Counted from the stretch's first letter, positions 1 to 13,338 are shown. The stretch: DNA of 64,000 nucleotides from Gammaproteobacteria bacterium (GCA_022826505.1 JAJDUQ010000227.1:21078-85077); one strand, 5' to 3'. Made by a program: numbers and translations. The notes: a model not told the origin generated them from the letters alone.

Positions 1-192
1 CGCATCGTGTTTCATCCCGAACCCGATGTCGATCCGGGCAGCGTGATCCGGCTCGTACAGAGCGAACCCGGACGATTCAGGCTCGACGGCGCCGAGCGCC
101 TGAGATTCGCAGGGGACTTTCCGGATGTGGAGAGACGGGTGGAAGCGGTGCGGAATCTGCTCGGTGCACTCGAGATTCGAGCCGCCGCATGA
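1..192 (+). CDS. mfd: Transcription-repair coupling factor Mfd, C-terminal fragment (5' truncated by window edge)
   Basis: Open frame from base 1 (RIVFHPEPDVDPGSVIRLVQ...) resembles the Mfd extreme C-terminus; followed immediately by a CsiV-like gene, a common gammaproteobacterial pairing. Confidence 0.55.
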   Translation, partial: RIVFHPEPDVDPGSVIRLVQSEPGRFRLDGAERLRFAGDFPDVERRVEAVRNLLGALEIRAAA

Positions 193-962
193 GCGCCTCA
201 ACGGGGTGTACTACACTCGTCGCGCTCCCGTGGAGGAACGAGACACGCGAGTCTTGCATGGAAGGGCAGTGCGCAACCACGACCACCCGAGACATCTTCC
301 GCTTGGCGAGGTCGGGCATCCGGTTCTACGCCGCGTCGGCGATCGCCGCGGTGTTCGCAATGACGCTCGCAATGCCATCGAACGCATCCGAGCGGTGGTT
401 CACGGTCGAGCTCATCGTGTTCGACGATCTGCGAATCGACGGCCTTCAGGCCGAGCACTGGCCCGTCGATCCCGGCGAGCCTCCTCTCCACGACACGATT
501 GAACTCACGGACTGGCCCGGCGGCGAATCCGGCGGAGCCGCTCACGCCTTTCGCATGGTGAAGCGCAGCGAACATTCGCTCAACGCAGTCTGGAACAGGC
601 TCCGAAGCTCGGAGCACTACCGACCTTTCCTGCACTTGGGGTGGCGACTTCCGGGCCTTGGCGAGAACGCGGCGCGCCCGGCGCATGTCAGCCCGCATCT
701 CGGCCGCAGTAGTTCCGGGACCTCGGAGTCCGTCCGCGGCGGGCGACCAGTCGCGCACGGTACGGTCAAGGTTTCACTCGCGCGCTACCTGCAGGTTGAA
801 ATCGATCTCGTCTATCGACGACCAGAATTGCGTGACGCCGATGCACCAAGCCCCGTTCCCGACCGGTTTCGCATCACGTCGGTGCGCCGAATGCGTTCCG
901 GAGAGCTGCACTACTTCGACCATCCCCTGTTCGGGGTACTGATGCATGTCGCACAGCTCTGA
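189..962 (+). CDS. csiV: CsiV family peptidoglycan-binding/periplasmic protein
   Basis: Signal peptide-like N-terminus, ERWFTVELIVFDD and RRMRSGELHYFDHPLFGVL motifs; overlaps the mfd stop. The true start may be downstream of 189. Confidence 0.7.
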   Translation: MSASTGCTTLVALPWRNETRESCMEGQCATTTTRDIFRLARSGIRFYAASAIAAVFAMTLAMPSNASERWFTVELIVFDDLRIDGLQAEHWPVDPGEPPLHDTIELTDWPGGESGGAAHAFRMVKRSEHSLNAVWNRLRSSEHYRPFLHLGWRLPGLGENAARPAHVSPHLGRSSSGTSESVRGGRPVAHGTVKVSLARYLQVEIDLVYRRPELRDADAPSPVPDRFRITSVRRMRSGELHYFDHPLFGVLMHVAQL

Positions 963-1134
963 GCCGCACACGGGAAGGCATCGATGGGTGAATCGAAGGG
1001 TTGACTAATCGTACCCATCCAGTAGCTTTCAAGGTCCGAACCCGATACAGGGCGAGACTCGACCTTCACCGGTCGCCCCGTCTCGCGAATCTCGGGCATG
1101 AGCGCCTGGCTCGATCTGGTCGAACGGGACCTCG

Positions 1135-1665
1135 ATGACGGTACGAATTGACACGGCGAGACGGTCAAGATTCGGAATTCGCGATATCGCGGGACTCATC
1201 CGAATCTACGAAGCGAATTACGTGCGCCTCGCGAAACTTGTCCCCGAGTTGGCGACCTGCGATCGGGCGATGGTCTCGCGTGTCGCGGGCGCCCTCGACC
1301 TGCACCTTCAGATCGTCGAATGTCAGCCGTACACGACTTCACTGGTGTTGACGTATCTGTTCGAGGACCGCGACGGTTTTGTGCTGGAGCCGAATGCACG
1401 CATCAACGTCTACCACGACGTTCGGGCGGTGGAAGTCGTTTCCCATTGTCGTCGACGCAGGAGCTACAGAACTCGCCCATGGACACCGGGGCGCATGCCG
1501 GAACTGGATCGCAAGTGGCGAATGAATCGGTTTCTTCTGAAGTGGCTCCGATTCTGTACGCTCCAGGGACATCTCTTCCTTCCCGGTGTGACCCCTGCTC
1601 TGGACGAATGCCGAGTGATTCCCGCACCGCACGTACATCGCCATCGATATCGTCCAACCCGCTGA
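1135..1665 (+). CDS. DUF1249 family protein
   Basis: YEANYVRLAKLVP ... INVYHDVRAVEVVS ... PGRMPELDRKWRMNRFLLKWL pattern matches DUF1249/YqiB-type proteins. Confidence 0.65.
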   Translation: MTVRIDTARRSRFGIRDIAGLIRIYEANYVRLAKLVPELATCDRAMVSRVAGALDLHLQIVECQPYTTSLVLTYLFEDRDGFVLEPNARINVYHDVRAVEVVSHCRRRRSYRTRPWTPGRMPELDRKWRMNRFLLKWLRFCTLQGHLFLPGVTPALDECRVIPAPHVHRHRYRPTR

Positions 1666-1903
1666 ATCAGCCCCGTATTCGCATCCCGCCCGCCGGCAAT
1701 CCTCCGCCGTCGCCGGTAGAGGCCGCGGACGGTTGATTCGCCACCATCGCCAGACGCCGCAAGGGTGACCGAGGTCACGGCGTCGTCGTCCCGGGTTGCC
1801 CGCACGTATCCGAAAGAGCGTGTACACACAGGGAGATGCACGCGTCCGCTCCGGCAGACACGGCTCCGAAGCACGGGAAAATTCGTCTTGCCTCGGAACC
1901 CGA

Positions 1904-3838
1904 TTACAGATTGGCGCGGGCGGGCACCGGCGGCATCCGCTGGTTCAGTCGGGTTGGTTGCCGGCCGAGATGATGTTCGTAGATGGCACTGTAGGCCAGG
2001 ACGCGTCTGACGTAGCGGCGCGTCTCGGTAAAGGGAATGTTGTCGATCCACGCCGCTGCCTCGACTTCGCCTTCCGACGGGAGCCAGCCCCTGACCCGGT
2101 GGGGACCCGCGTTGTAGGAAGCCATTGCCAGAACGAGATTTTCGTCCATCTTCGAGAGCAACGATCGGATATATAGCGTTCCGAGATCCACATTGAGGTC
2201 GGGAACCAGTAGCTGTTTTCTGCTACGCAACTTGCGGCCGGTGGTGCGCATCAGCATGCGTCCGGTTCGCGGCATGATCTGCATCAGCCCAAGTGCGCCT
2301 GCCGGCGACCGGGCATCCGGCATGAAGGCGCTCTCCTGGCGAATGAAGGCATACACGGTGGCCGGTGCCAGTTTGCGACGGCTCGATGCCGATTCGACGA
2401 TTCCGCGGTAGAGCACCGGGAATCTCAGGTCCAGATCGTCTCGCTCCGGCGTGCGGGCGATGGTGAGAATCGCGCGTCCATGCCAATTCCGGCACTGCGC
2501 AATCCAGGACGCGGCCTTGAGCTCTTCGTCGTCCAGAACCTGAACGAGCGCATTCCATTCTCTTCGCGCGTCGATTCTGCGGTCCAGTTGGAGAAACTCC
2601 AACGCACGCTTCAGGGCAGGCATCGCGGCGACCCTCTCTGCCGTCTCATCCGCGACGTCGAGCGGACGATGGTTGAAGCGGTAGGGCCTTTCCAGTCGGT
2701 CAGCGGCAAGAAACCCATAGTAGTCCCGCTCCTGCGCGAGTGACTCGAATTCCCTGCGGGCTTCGTCGACCTGTCCCGTCACCTCCAGTGCACGCGCGCC
2801 CCAGTAGCGCCAGCGCTCCCGGTCACGCTCCTTGTCGGGCATGGAAGCAATTCCATCGATGACCTCGTTCCATCGCGAATGAAGCACTGCTGCCGCAATA
2901 CGCCACCGCTGCATGTGAAGGTCGGCATGGGCGGAATCGACGCGCCACAGCCAATCGACCGCATTCGGATCGTGTTGGCTGGCAAATGCCAGTCCGATAC
3001 GCCGCGCGACCCTGGCGCGTGCCGGGGCACCGAGCCCGACCCGGGCTTCGACTGTACCGAGCGTCCTTGCCGCGCCATCGGGGTCGCGGCGTGCCAGGCG
3101 CTCGAGCCCATGCGCAAGTATCTCCTCCACTCTCGACGGGTGACCCCTGAGTCTCATGGTGCCGACCCGCCTCGGGTTCTCGTGCACCTTGCGCCACGCC
3201 CCCGCCAAGGGTCGGTCATCCGGGTCGAGAAATCGCTCGAGATAGCGAGCCAGCCTGACGTTGCCGCGCGCCATCGCGAGGCCGATGCGTTCCCACGCCA
3301 GCGTCGCAGCGAATCGATCGGATTTCAGCCACACCGCAAATACGGGATCGCACGCCTTGGGTTGGGACTTGCCTGACATCCACAGCCGTTGCGCCGCCGC
3401 AAACGCGCCGGACTCGTCTCCGGTCTCCAGCATGGCCCGCGCGTGGTGACACTGCAGATCGACCGATGTACCCCCGGAGTACAACGCGAGGAACTTGCGC
3501 CACTCGCGCCGATCGGCAAGCAGGTGCAGCCACCGCCGCTTGAGCCGGAACGTCACCGGCTCTCCTTCATGCCGGCTCAGGAACTTCTCCACGTCGGCCG
3601 CGGCGACGTGCGGCCATTTGACCCGCAGACCGGCGAGTTCCACGTAGGGGAACAGTGGATAGGCACCGAGATCGCGTCGCAGCCGCTCCCATGCGCCACG
3701 ATTTCCGGGGGGAGACTTCTCGGCCTCGATGAACGCAGTGCGTCTGGCGGAGTCCTCGATTGCGGGACACATCGCTCCGGGGGCACTTTCGGCCAGGCAA
3801 GTCATCCCTACGATTGCGAGCACAGTCAATCCGCGCAT
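1904..3838 (-). CDS. slt: Soluble lytic murein transglycosylase
   Basis: C-terminal SLT domain: RQESAFMPDARSPAGALGLMQIMPRTGR...ASYNAGPHRVRGWLP; alpha-superhelical N-terminal region; signal peptide. Confidence 0.9.
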   Translation of the reverse strand: MRGLTVLAIVGMTCLAESAPGAMCPAIEDSARRTAFIEAEKSPPGNRGAWERLRRDLGAYPLFPYVELAGLRVKWPHVAAADVEKFLSRHEGEPVTFRLKRRWLHLLADRREWRKFLALYSGGTSVDLQCHHARAMLETGDESGAFAAAQRLWMSGKSQPKACDPVFAVWLKSDRFAATLAWERIGLAMARGNVRLARYLERFLDPDDRPLAGAWRKVHENPRRVGTMRLRGHPSRVEEILAHGLERLARRDPDGAARTLGTVEARVGLGAPARARVARRIGLAFASQHDPNAVDWLWRVDSAHADLHMQRWRIAAAVLHSRWNEVIDGIASMPDKERDRERWRYWGARALEVTGQVDEARREFESLAQERDYYGFLAADRLERPYRFNHRPLDVADETAERVAAMPALKRALEFLQLDRRIDARREWNALVQVLDDEELKAASWIAQCRNWHGRAILTIARTPERDDLDLRFPVLYRGIVESASSRRKLAPATVYAFIRQESAFMPDARSPAGALGLMQIMPRTGRMLMRTTGRKLRSRKQLLVPDLNVDLGTLYIRSLLSKMDENLVLAMASYNAGPHRVRGWLPSEGEVEAAAWIDNIPFTETRRYVRRVLAYSAIYEHHLGRQPTRLNQRMPPVPARANL

Positions 3839-3877
3839 TCTCGAAACCTTCCGTATCCTGAATATCGAGCCCGATGC

Positions 3878-4441
3878 TTACAGCGACGGAGCGGCCAGCA
3901 GCCTCTTCAGGCGACGCCAGTCGAATGCCGGTCCAGGGTCGGTCTTGCGTCGAGGCGCGACATCACAGTGTCCGACGATCCGATCCCGGCTTATCCCAGG
4001 CCAACGCTGCATGAGCGCCCCGCACACCCCTCCCAGACACTCGTACTGTGCAGCCTCGTACGGTGTGCAATCGGTGCCCTCGAGTTCGATACCGATGGAG
4101 AAGTCGTTGCACCGGACGCGATCGCCGTATCTCGATTCGCCTGCGTGCCAGGCTCGGTTGGAGAGAGCAACAAATTGCACGAGCGCACCGTCGCGACGGA
4201 TCAGAAGGTGGGCGGAGACCTTCAGATGTGCAATGGCGCCGAAACACTCGTGGGCATGCGGGTCGAGGCGATTGCAGAACAGTCGCTCGATGTGCGGGCC
4301 TCCGAATTCGCCGGGCGGCAGGCTGATTCCATGCACGACGACCAAGTCGATATCGCAGTGGGGCGGCCGGGCGTCGAAGTTCGGTGAATGGACACGGCGC
4401 GCAACGTCGAACCACTCACCGGTCGAATCGAACGTCAGCAC
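3878..4441 (-). CDS. ampD: 1,6-anhydro-N-acetylmuramyl-L-alanine amidase AmpD
   Basis: SPNFDARPPHCDIDLVVVHGISLPPGEFGG...SAHLLIRRDG...NDFSIGIELEGTD...IVGHCDVAPRRKTDPGPAFDW. Confidence 0.93.
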   Translation of the reverse strand: MLTFDSTGEWFDVARRVHSPNFDARPPHCDIDLVVVHGISLPPGEFGGPHIERLFCNRLDPHAHECFGAIAHLKVSAHLLIRRDGALVQFVALSNRAWHAGESRYGDRVRCNDFSIGIELEGTDCTPYEAAQYECLGGVCGALMQRWPGISRDRIVGHCDVAPRRKTDPGPAFDWRRLKRLLAAPSL

Positions 4442-4502
4442 AGGAATGCCTCATGCTCAATTCGAATCGAAGGCACGGCAACGAACGAGATGGCTGCCGC
4501 CG

Positions 4503-5246
4503 TCAGTCATCGGTGGACAGGTCATTCCAGATTCCACGGGCAACCGACCGGCCCTGTTCAAGTTGTGACGACGTGAGTAGTTGCGCCACCGACTCCCGCA
4601 ACTCGGGGCCCATCTCGAAACCACTCGCAGCCGATACCCCATACCAGGCGTACGCAAGCACATAGTCGCGGTCGACACCGTACCCCGCTCTGTACAAGTG
4701 CCCGATGTTCGCCTGCGCCTCCGCATTCCCCTGATCGGCCGATTCGCGGAAAAGATGCATCGCGCGAGCGTAGTCACGCGCCACTCCCCTGCCCTGCGCA
4801 TGCATCACACCCAAGCTCAGTTGCGCGCCCGCATCGCCCTTCTCGGCTGCCATCGCGAACCAGCGTGCAGCAATCTTGTCATCCTGAGGCACCCCGACAC
4901 CTTCCGAGTACAATTCACCGAGATTCTTCTCCGCGGCGCGCAATCCCTTCGTTGCAGCCGACCGAAACAGCGTGACCGCGCGTTCGAGATTCCGTTCCAA
5001 TCCGTGTCCGCGCAAGTACAGCACTCCAAGGCCGTTTTCCCCGCGAGGGTCTCCACTGGCGGCAAGCGCCTGGAACTCGCGGACCGCCGTTTCGAAATCA
5101 CCCGCTTCGGCCGCTCGAACCGCGGCTTCGAACTCGTCGTCGGCCATGCACAACGGCGCATGCATGAGGAAACAGGCAGCGACGACCGACGCAATTGCAC
5201 GCGAGGCCATGCATCGAGGGCGGTGCGAATCCATCCGCATCACCAC
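4503..5246 (-). CDS. Secreted SEL1-like repeat protein
   Basis: Repeated A..LG.LY..G.GV..D...A..W...AA..G..A motifs after a signal peptide. Confidence 0.8.
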   Translation of the reverse strand: MVMRMDSHRPRCMASRAIASVVAACFLMHAPLCMADDEFEAAVRAAEAGDFETAVREFQALAASGDPRGENGLGVLYLRGHGLERNLERAVTLFRSAATKGLRAAEKNLGELYSEGVGVPQDDKIAARWFAMAAEKGDAGAQLSLGVMHAQGRGVARDYARAMHLFRESADQGNAEAQANIGHLYRAGYGVDRDYVLAYAWYGVSAASGFEMGPELRESVAQLLTSSQLEQGRSVARGIWNDLSTDD

Positions 5247-5432
5247 CGACAGTCACCCGAACGCAACTCGCGGCTCAACGCGACAAACTGTGAGTATTGA
5301 ATTGGAACAACGGTATCGCTTGTCGACCACATGGGGGCGGACGAGGTCAACGAACGGGACATCCGGCATGAAGAACGGTTCCGATTCTGAACATGACCGA
5401 TCGAAGCCGGCAGATCGGCGCGGTACCGGAAA

Positions 5433-5509
<77 letters not shown>

Positions 5510-5531
5510 GTGACGGCGAATAGTAGCTCAT

Positions 5532-5888
5532 TCAGCGCTTGAGGATGATGAGAACATCTTCCAACTCCATGCGGAGTTGATGGATGATCTGTCGGCTCTG
5601 ATTGATGTCGTGCTTGGCCTCCTCGCCGGAGAGTCTTTGACGAGCGCCCCCGATCGTGAATCCGTGCTCGTAGAGAAGGCTTCGAATCTGCCGAATGAGC
5701 ATGACGTCCTGCCTCTGATAGTAGCGTCGATTTCCTCGGCGCTTCAGCGGCGCAAGTTGCGGAAATTCCTGTTCCCAGTAGCGCAGGACGTGCGGCTTCA
5801 CGCCACAGAGTTCGCTTACCTCACCGATGGTGAAATAGCGCTTCCCTGGAATTGCAGGAAGGTCGTTATTTGTCGACGGCTCCAGCAT
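5532..5888 (-). CDS. MerR family transcriptional regulator
   Basis: [47 protein letters not shown]; classical position downstream of ihfA. Confidence 0.88.
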   Translation of the reverse strand: MLEPSTNNDLPAIPGKRYFTIGEVSELCGVKPHVLRYWEQEFPQLAPLKRRGNRRYYQRQDVMLIRQIRSLLYEHGFTIGGARQRLSGEEAKHDINQSRQIIHQLRMELEDVLIILKR

Positions 5889-6168
5889 AGGCTTCCACGC
5901 GGGACTTCAATTTTTGGCCAGGACGAAACGTGACAACCCGGCGGGCGCTGATTGGAATGTCTTCCCCGGTCTTGGGATTTCGCCCCGGACGTTCGTTCTT
6001 GTTCCTCAGATCGAAATTACCGAACCCCGACAATTTGACCTGAATGCCTGATTCAAGGGTGGCGCATATCTCCTCGAAGAACATTTCGACAAGCTCTTTG
6101 GCTTCTCGCTTGTTCAGTCCGAGTTCTTCGTAGAGGTTTTCCGCCATGTCGGCTTTCGTGAGCGCCAT
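5866..6168 (-). CDS. ihfA: Integration host factor subunit alpha
   Basis: [34 protein letters not shown]...[27 protein letters not shown]. Confidence 0.95.
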   Translation of the reverse strand: MALTKADMAENLYEELGLNKREAKELVEMFFEEICATLESGIQVKLSGFGNFDLRNKNERPGRNPKTGEDIPISARRVVTFRPGQKLKSRVEAYAGAVDK

Positions 6169-6169
6169 T

Positions 6170-8539
6170 TCATTCCCTCAATACAACGCCCAGCTTGTCG
6201 GTCAGGGAGCTCAGTATCACGGAAAGAGCAGTGTTGACCTCAGTGTCGTCAAGCGTGCGGGATCGAGATTGGAAGGTCAAGGCCAGAGACATGCTTTTCA
6301 TCCCGGAATCAATGCCTTCTCCGGCATATACGTCAAACAGCTCCAAGTTCGAAAGGACTTCGACACCTGCCCGCCCGATGCATTCGCGAACCGCCGAGGC
6401 GCAGACTGAGTCGGACATCAAAAGGGAGAGGTCACGTCGAACTGCAGGAAATCTGGATAACATGTTGAATTTCGGAATTGTACCGGTACTGACGGATTCC
6501 AGCCGAATTTCGAACAGCACCGCACCTGGAAGCTTGAATTCGGAAGCAAGCGCCGGATGGAGTACACCGATCATTCCGATGTGCTCGTCACGACAAACGA
6601 TTGATGCGGTTTGTCCGGGATGCAGCGCAGGGTGAGATTCCGCGACGAACTCGGCTCTCCGCCCCGAAATCGCGAGCAATGACTCCACATCGCCCTTGAC
6701 GTCGTAGAAGTCGACGATTCGATGAGGTTGCGCCCATTGCTCGGGGACTACCGGCCCCGCTGCGATGCCGCCGATCATCTTCGGTTGACGAACCTCGCCT
6801 CCGTCCGCAACGAACACGAGTCCGGTTTCGAACAGTCGGATTCGTGATTGCTGTCGATTGGCGTTGTGGACTGCTGCACCTATGAGTCCAGGCCACAGGG
6901 TCGTGCGCATGACGCTCATGTCAGACGCAATTGGATTGGCGAGGACGACCCCGGCGAGTGCGGGTGCGATACGCGCCTGCAGCACTGCGTCCACGAAGCT
7001 GTACGTCACCGCTTCGTGGTATCCGCGGTCGACGAGTTGGCCTCGGACACGTTCCAGATCGACGATGTTCTCCGCATGCGCATTGATGGCCAGGTTGGCG
7101 ATCGGCAGTGTCGCCGGCAAATTTGCGAACCCTACGATTCTCGCGACCTCTTCTATGAGGTCGACTTCGAGCTCGATATCCGGTCGATGCAATGGAGGTG
7201 TCACGGTCCAGCCTGTCTGCGTCTCCACGACGCGCATTTCGAGTCGCAGCAGTATGTCGCGCACCTCGTGCGCGGGAATCTCGGCACCGAGCACGCGCCG
7301 GATTCGCTCACGGCGCAACCCGATGGGCTGGGTACGCGGGAGGTGCTCCTCGACCACCGCTTCGACCGCCGGACCCGGTTTGCCTCCGACGACGTCCATG
7401 AGCAGTCTCGTGGCCCGCTCCATGGCGTCGCGCTGCAGATCCGATGCGACCGAACGTTCGAATCGGTGCGATGCGTCGGTGTGCATACCGCGCCGGCGCG
7501 CCTCCAGCCCGATGGTACGTGGCTCGAACCATGCACTCTCGAGGAAGACATCCCGAGTGTCCCCCGTCACCGCGCTCTCGAGACCTCCCATGACCCCGGC
7601 GAGCGCCACTGGCCGAGATGCGTCGGCGATGACGAGCGAGTCGTCATCAAGCTCGACGTCCGACCCGTCCAGAAGTCTCAGGCGTTCACCTTTCCGTGCA
7701 TTTCGGACCCGAATTCCGGAGTCGAGTCTCGCGAGGTCGAATGCATGCATCGGCTGTCCGAGCTCGAGCATGATGTAGTTGGTGACGTCTACGACCGCCG
7801 ACAACGGACGCACGCCACACCGCCGCAAACGCTCCGTGAGCCACACGGGGCTCCTCGCCCCCGGATCGATGCCGCGGACGATACGGCCGACGTAGCGCGG
7901 GCAACCCCGTGGTGCATCGAGAGCAATGGGCAGGACGTCGTCGACATGCGGCGGCATCGGCGAACGCTCGAGTGGCCGCATCACGACGCGATTCGCGACC
8001 GCTATCTCACGGGCGATGCCGGCGATGCACAGACAGTCGCCGCGATTGGGCGTGAGTCCCAGCTCGACGACCGCATCGTCGAGGCCGAGCCACTCGACCA
8101 GGTCAGCGCCGAGTGGTGCGTCGGAATCCAGTTCCAGAATTCCATCCGCCTCCTCTCCGAGACCCAGCTCTCGTGCCGAACACAGCATGCCTTGCGATGG
8201 CTCGCCTCGAATTCGGCTCTTGCGAATCTTCGAACCATCGGGCAGCCGCGCGCCGACGCGGGCAAAGGCGGAACGCATTCCCGCGCGGACGTTCGCAGCG
8301 CCGCAGACTACCCGGTAGGTCTGGCTGCCGCCATCGTCCACATCACAGAGCGAGAGTCTGTCGGCTTCGGGATGAGGCGTGACGCCCTTGATTTCCGCGA
8401 CTGCGATGTTCTTCATCGCCCCGGCCACCGAGTCGACGGACTCCACCTCCAACCCGACTGCGGTCAGGCACGCCGCCAGGGCTTCGGTATCAGTCGGCGG
8501 ATCGACCCACTCCCTGACCCAGCGCTCGTTGAACTTCAC
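6170..8539 (-). CDS. pheT: Phenylalanyl-tRNA synthetase beta subunit
   Basis: 789 aa; tRNA-binding N-terminal domain, B3/B4, B5 and anticodon-binding C-terminal domain recognisable; adjacent to pheS. Confidence 0.96.
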   Translation of the reverse strand: MKFNERWVREWVDPPTDTEALAACLTAVGLEVESVDSVAGAMKNIAVAEIKGVTPHPEADRLSLCDVDDGGSQTYRVVCGAANVRAGMRSAFARVGARLPDGSKIRKSRIRGEPSQGMLCSARELGLGEEADGILELDSDAPLGADLVEWLGLDDAVVELGLTPNRGDCLCIAGIAREIAVANRVVMRPLERSPMPPHVDDVLPIALDAPRGCPRYVGRIVRGIDPGARSPVWLTERLRRCGVRPLSAVVDVTNYIMLELGQPMHAFDLARLDSGIRVRNARKGERLRLLDGSDVELDDDSLVIADASRPVALAGVMGGLESAVTGDTRDVFLESAWFEPRTIGLEARRRGMHTDASHRFERSVASDLQRDAMERATRLLMDVVGGKPGPAVEAVVEEHLPRTQPIGLRRERIRRVLGAEIPAHEVRDILLRLEMRVVETQTGWTVTPPLHRPDIELEVDLIEEVARIVGFANLPATLPIANLAINAHAENIVDLERVRGQLVDRGYHEAVTYSFVDAVLQARIAPALAGVVLANPIASDMSVMRTTLWPGLIGAAVHNANRQQSRIRLFETGLVFVADGGEVRQPKMIGGIAAGPVVPEQWAQPHRIVDFYDVKGDVESLLAISGRRAEFVAESHPALHPGQTASIVCRDEHIGMIGVLHPALASEFKLPGAVLFEIRLESVSTGTIPKFNMLSRFPAVRRDLSLLMSDSVCASAVRECIGRAGVEVLSNLELFDVYAGEGIDSGMKSMSLALTFQSRSRTLDDTEVNTALSVILSSLTDKLGVVLRE

Positions 8540-8556
8540 TCCCTTTCGCTCCGGCG

Positions 8557-9996
<1,440 letters not shown>

Positions 9997-10194
9997 TCAG
10001 GCGTAGGGGAGCATCCGCTCGACACTGGGCGAATCAGCCGCCGCCACTGTCTCGTGCGACCGCAGATGCCGCTTTCGCTTGGTGCTCTTCTTCGTCAGTA
10101 TGTGACGGCGATGTGACTGATTGCGCTTGAAACGTCCGCTCGAAGTCCGCTTGAAGCGTTTCGCCGCAGCGCGACTCGTCTTGATCTTCGGCAT
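9997..10194 (-). CDS. rpmI: 50S ribosomal protein L35
   Basis: [37 protein letters not shown]. Confidence 0.97.
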   Translation of the reverse strand: MPKIKTSRAAAKRFKRTSSGRFKRNQSHRRHILTKKSTKRKRHLRSHETVAAADSPSVERMLPYA

Positions 10195-10246
10195 CGTTCA
10201 ACCCACTCGTTCGCTATTGCTCGAGCCTCCATCCGGCTCCAGTGCA

Positions 10247-10762
10247 TCATTTCCTGGGTGTCAGCACCATCGACAACCGCCGGCCTTCCATTCGCGGATA
10301 CTGTTCGACCTTTGCCAAATCTTGCAGGTCCGCCTCTACCCGCTTCAGAATTCTGGCCCCGAGCTCCTGGTGGCGCATCTCCCTCCCCCGGAACCAAAGG
10401 GTGACCTTCGTCTTGTCTCCGTGCGACAGGAATCGCTTCAAATTGCGAAGCTTCGTCTGGTAATCGGCTTCTTCCGTCCCGGGACGGAACTTGATCTCCT
10501 TGACCTGTACATGCGACTGCTTCTTCCTGGCCGCAGCCCGGCGCTTGTTTTGCTGAAAGAGATACTTCCCGAAATCCATCAACCGGCAAACCGGAGGCTC
10601 GGTGTTGGGGGATATTTCGACGAGGTCGAGTCCGACATCGTCGGCGATGCTCAGTGCCTCTGTTCGGCCGACGACTCCGATCTGCTCTCCACTTTCCGAT
10701 ATGAGGCGCACCGACTCAGCGGCAATTTCGGCGTTGATCCGATTTCGTTTTTCGGCAGCGAT
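10247..10762 (-). CDS. infC: Translation initiation factor IF-3, probable AUC start
   Basis: [24 protein letters not shown]...; frame extends upstream of the called GTG to an ATC codon preceded by GGAG. Confidence 0.88.
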   Translation of the reverse strand: MAAEKRNRINAEIAAESVRLISESGEQIGVVGRTEALSIADDVGLDLVEISPNTEPPVCRLMDFGKYLFQQNKRRAAARKKQSHVQVKEIKFRPGTEEADYQTKLRNLKRFLSHGDKTKVTLWFRGREMRHQELGARILKRVEADLQDLAKVEQYPRMEGRRLSMVLTPRK

Positions 10763-10972
10763 CGCTTGCGTCTCCGGAAACTGAATGGACGTTCGGGGAG
10801 AAAGGCCTCAGGAACTCGTGACCCCGGGTTCCTCCCGTTTCACCATATGTCGGCATCGAGTGAAGAATCGAGCCGCACGACCTTGCTCCCCGATCTCGAA
10901 ACCAACCGGAAAATTCTACTTTCGGTACCGAACAGACTCAAGCGCTCTGTCGAAGGTTCGACGTCGTATGTG

Positions 10973-11047
10973 TGGTAGGCGCGAGTGGGATTGAACCACC
11001 GACCCCCACGATGTCAACGTGGTGCTCTACCACTGAGCTACGCGCCT
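10973..11047 (-). tRNA. tRNA-Val(GAC), CCA encoded
   Basis: AGGCGCGTAGCTCAGTGGTAGAGCACCACGTTGACATCGTGGGGGTCGGTGGTTCAATCCCACTCGCGCCTACCA; anticodon loop TTGACAT. Confidence 0.95.
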
Positions 11048-11106
11048 ATCGGGCGATGCGGACGATACCGAGTCGCACCGTCGCCCGCAAGCACTGCGCC
11101 GCGTCA

Positions 11107-13125
11107 TCAGTGACCTGCCGCCGCCAACCCCTGTTCGCGAAGCTCGCGAATTCGGTCGCGCACCAGAGCTGCCTCTTCGAATTCCAGGTTTCCGGCATGC
11201 CGATACATTTTCTGCTCCAGGCTGCGCAGGCGTGCGGCGAGCACCTCGGGTTTCATCGCCGCGTATGGCTCGATTGATTCGGCGACCTTTGCAAAACGGC
11301 GCGGCGAGCCGGGCGCACCTGCTCGCGCGCCTTCCATGATGTCCGTGACCGCCTTGCGTATACCCTTCGGGGTGATCCCATGTGCCCGGTTGAACGCAAT
11401 CTGCTTTCGTCGACGCCGATCCGTCTCGTCGATGGCGCGCCGCATCGAACCGGTGACCGATTCCGCGTAGAGAATTGCAGTGCCATTTATGTTGCGAGCC
11501 GCTCTTCCGATTGTCTGAATCAGCGACCGATCCGAACGCAGAAACCCCTCCTTGTCGGCATCGAGCACAGCGACCAGAGACACCTCCGGCATGTCGAGAC
11601 CTTCACGCAGCAGGTTGATCCCGACGAGTACGTCGAACGTGCCGAGTCGCAGGTCCCGGATGATCTCGACACGCTCGACCGTGTCGATGTCCGAATGCAG
11701 GTATCGCACACGCACTCCGTGTTCGGCCAGGTAGTCCGTGAGATCCTCGGCCATGCGTTTCGTCAGTGTCGTTACCAGCACTCGCTCTCGAGCGGCCGCG
11801 CAGCGGTGAATTTCCGAGAGCAGGTCGTCGACCTGGGTGGAGGCCCGACGTATCTCGACTCGGGGGTCGACGAGCCCGGTAGGACGCACGACCTGTTCCA
11901 CCACTTCCCCGGAGTTGGATTCTTCGTAGGGACCCGGCGTCGCCGATACGAAGACGGTTTGCGGAGCGAGCCGTTCGAACTCGTCGAAGCGCAGAGGACG
12001 GTTGTCGAGGGCCGAAGGAAGCCGAAACCCGTACTCGACCAGCGTTTCCTTGCGTGAGCGGTCACCGCGATACATTCCACCCAACTGTGGAACCGTCACA
12101 TGGCTCTCGTCGATGAACAGCAACGCGTCACGCGGGAGATAATCGAACAAGGTCGGCGGCGGTTCCCCGGGCTGACGTCCGGAGAGGAAGCGCGAGTAGT
12201 TCTCGATTCCCTTGCAATGGCCGATTTCGGTCATCATCTCGATATCGAACCGGGTCCGCTGCTCCAGGCGCTGGGCCTCGACCAGGCGGTTCGCGTCGCG
12301 GAGCATCGCGAGCCGGTCTACCAGTTCGTCCTTGATGGCCTCGATTGCCTCGAGAACGCGCTCTCGTGGTGTGACGTAGTGGCTCTTGGGATATATCGTG
12401 AGCCGAGGCACCCGACGAACGATCTCTCCGGTCAGCGGATCGAAGAAGCTCAGACTCTCGATTTCGTCGTCGAAGAGCTCGATGCGCACGGCATCCTTCT
12501 CCGACTCCGCGGGATACACGTCGATCACCTCGCCTCGGACGCGATATGTCCCGCGGTGCAGCTCGATCTCGTTTCTCGTGTACTGGAGTTCCGCGAGACG
12601 GCGCAGAACGAGCCGCTGGTCAATTTTCTCGCCTCGCACCAGATGCAGGACCATCGCGTGGTAGGCAGCCGGATCGCCCAGACCGTAGATGGATGACACG
12701 GTGGCGACGATTACGCAGTCGCCGTGCTCCAGCAGGGCCTTCGTCGCCGACAGCCGCATCTGCTCGATGTGGTCGTTGATCGACGCGTCCTTCTCGATAT
12801 ATGTATCCGTCGACGGAACATAGGCCTCAGGTTGATAGTAGTCGTAGTAGGAGACGAAGTACTCGACGGCATTCTGCGGAAAGAATTCCCGCATCTCGCC
12901 ATACAGTTGCGCGGCCAACGTCTTGTTCGGAGCCAGCACCAGTGCCGGCCGTCCGACCTTCTCGATCACCTTGGCCATCGTGAACGTCTTGCCGGAACCC
13001 GTGACGCCGAGCAGTGTCTGGTGGGCAAGTCCGGCTTCGATTCCGTCGATCAGGCGATCAATCGCAACAGGCTGGTCTCCGGCTGCGTCGAAGTCGGAGA
13101 CGACGGTAAGTGGTCGAGAGCTCAT
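11107..13125 (-). CDS. uvrB: Excinuclease ABC subunit B
   Basis: [44 protein letters not shown]...; C-terminal UVR domain. Confidence 0.97.
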   Translation of the reverse strand: MSSRPLTVVSDFDAAGDQPVAIDRLIDGIEAGLAHQTLLGVTGSGKTFTMAKVIEKVGRPALVLAPNKTLAAQLYGEMREFFPQNAVEYFVSYYDYYQPEAYVPSTDTYIEKDASINDHIEQMRLSATKALLEHGDCVIVATVSSIYGLGDPAAYHAMVLHLVRGEKIDQRLVLRRLAELQYTRNEIELHRGTYRVRGEVIDVYPAESEKDAVRIELFDDEIESLSFFDPLTGEIVRRVPRLTIYPKSHYVTPRERVLEAIEAIKDELVDRLAMLRDANRLVEAQRLEQRTRFDIEMMTEIGHCKGIENYSRFLSGRQPGEPPPTLFDYLPRDALLFIDESHVTVPQLGGMYRGDRSRKETLVEYGFRLPSALDNRPLRFDEFERLAPQTVFVSATPGPYEESNSGEVVEQVVRPTGLVDPRVEIRRASTQVDDLLSEIHRCAAARERVLVTTLTKRMAEDLTDYLAEHGVRVRYLHSDIDTVERVEIIRDLRLGTFDVLVGINLLREGLDMPEVSLVAVLDADKEGFLRSDRSLIQTIGRAARNINGTAILYAESVTGSMRRAIDETDRRRRKQIAFNRAHGITPKGIRKAVTDIMEGARAGAPGSPRRFAKVAESIEPYAAMKPEVLAARLRSLEQKMYRHAGNLEFEEAALVRDRIRELREQGLAAAGH

Positions 13126-13262
13126 GAACGCACACCGAGGACTATAGGTCACGACGAGAGAGTATGAACGTACGGGTCATGCCGGCCTCCGGACACGGTG
13201 GCATTCGTGCTGGCATTCGTTGACCGTGTTCGGCACGCCGCGTAGCATACGCCGCCTCTCAA

Positions 13263-13338
13263 TCCCCGGTAGCTCAGTCGGTAGAGCGGGTGACTGTTAA
13301 TCACTAGGTCGGCGGTTCGAGCCCGTCCCGGGGAGCCA
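13263..13338 (+). tRNA. tRNA-Asn(GTT), CCA encoded
   Basis: TCCCCGGTAGCTCAGTCGGTAGAGCGGGTGACTGTTAATCACTAGGTCGGCGGTTCGAGCCCGTCCCGGGGAGCCA; anticodon loop CTGTTAA. Confidence 0.96.
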
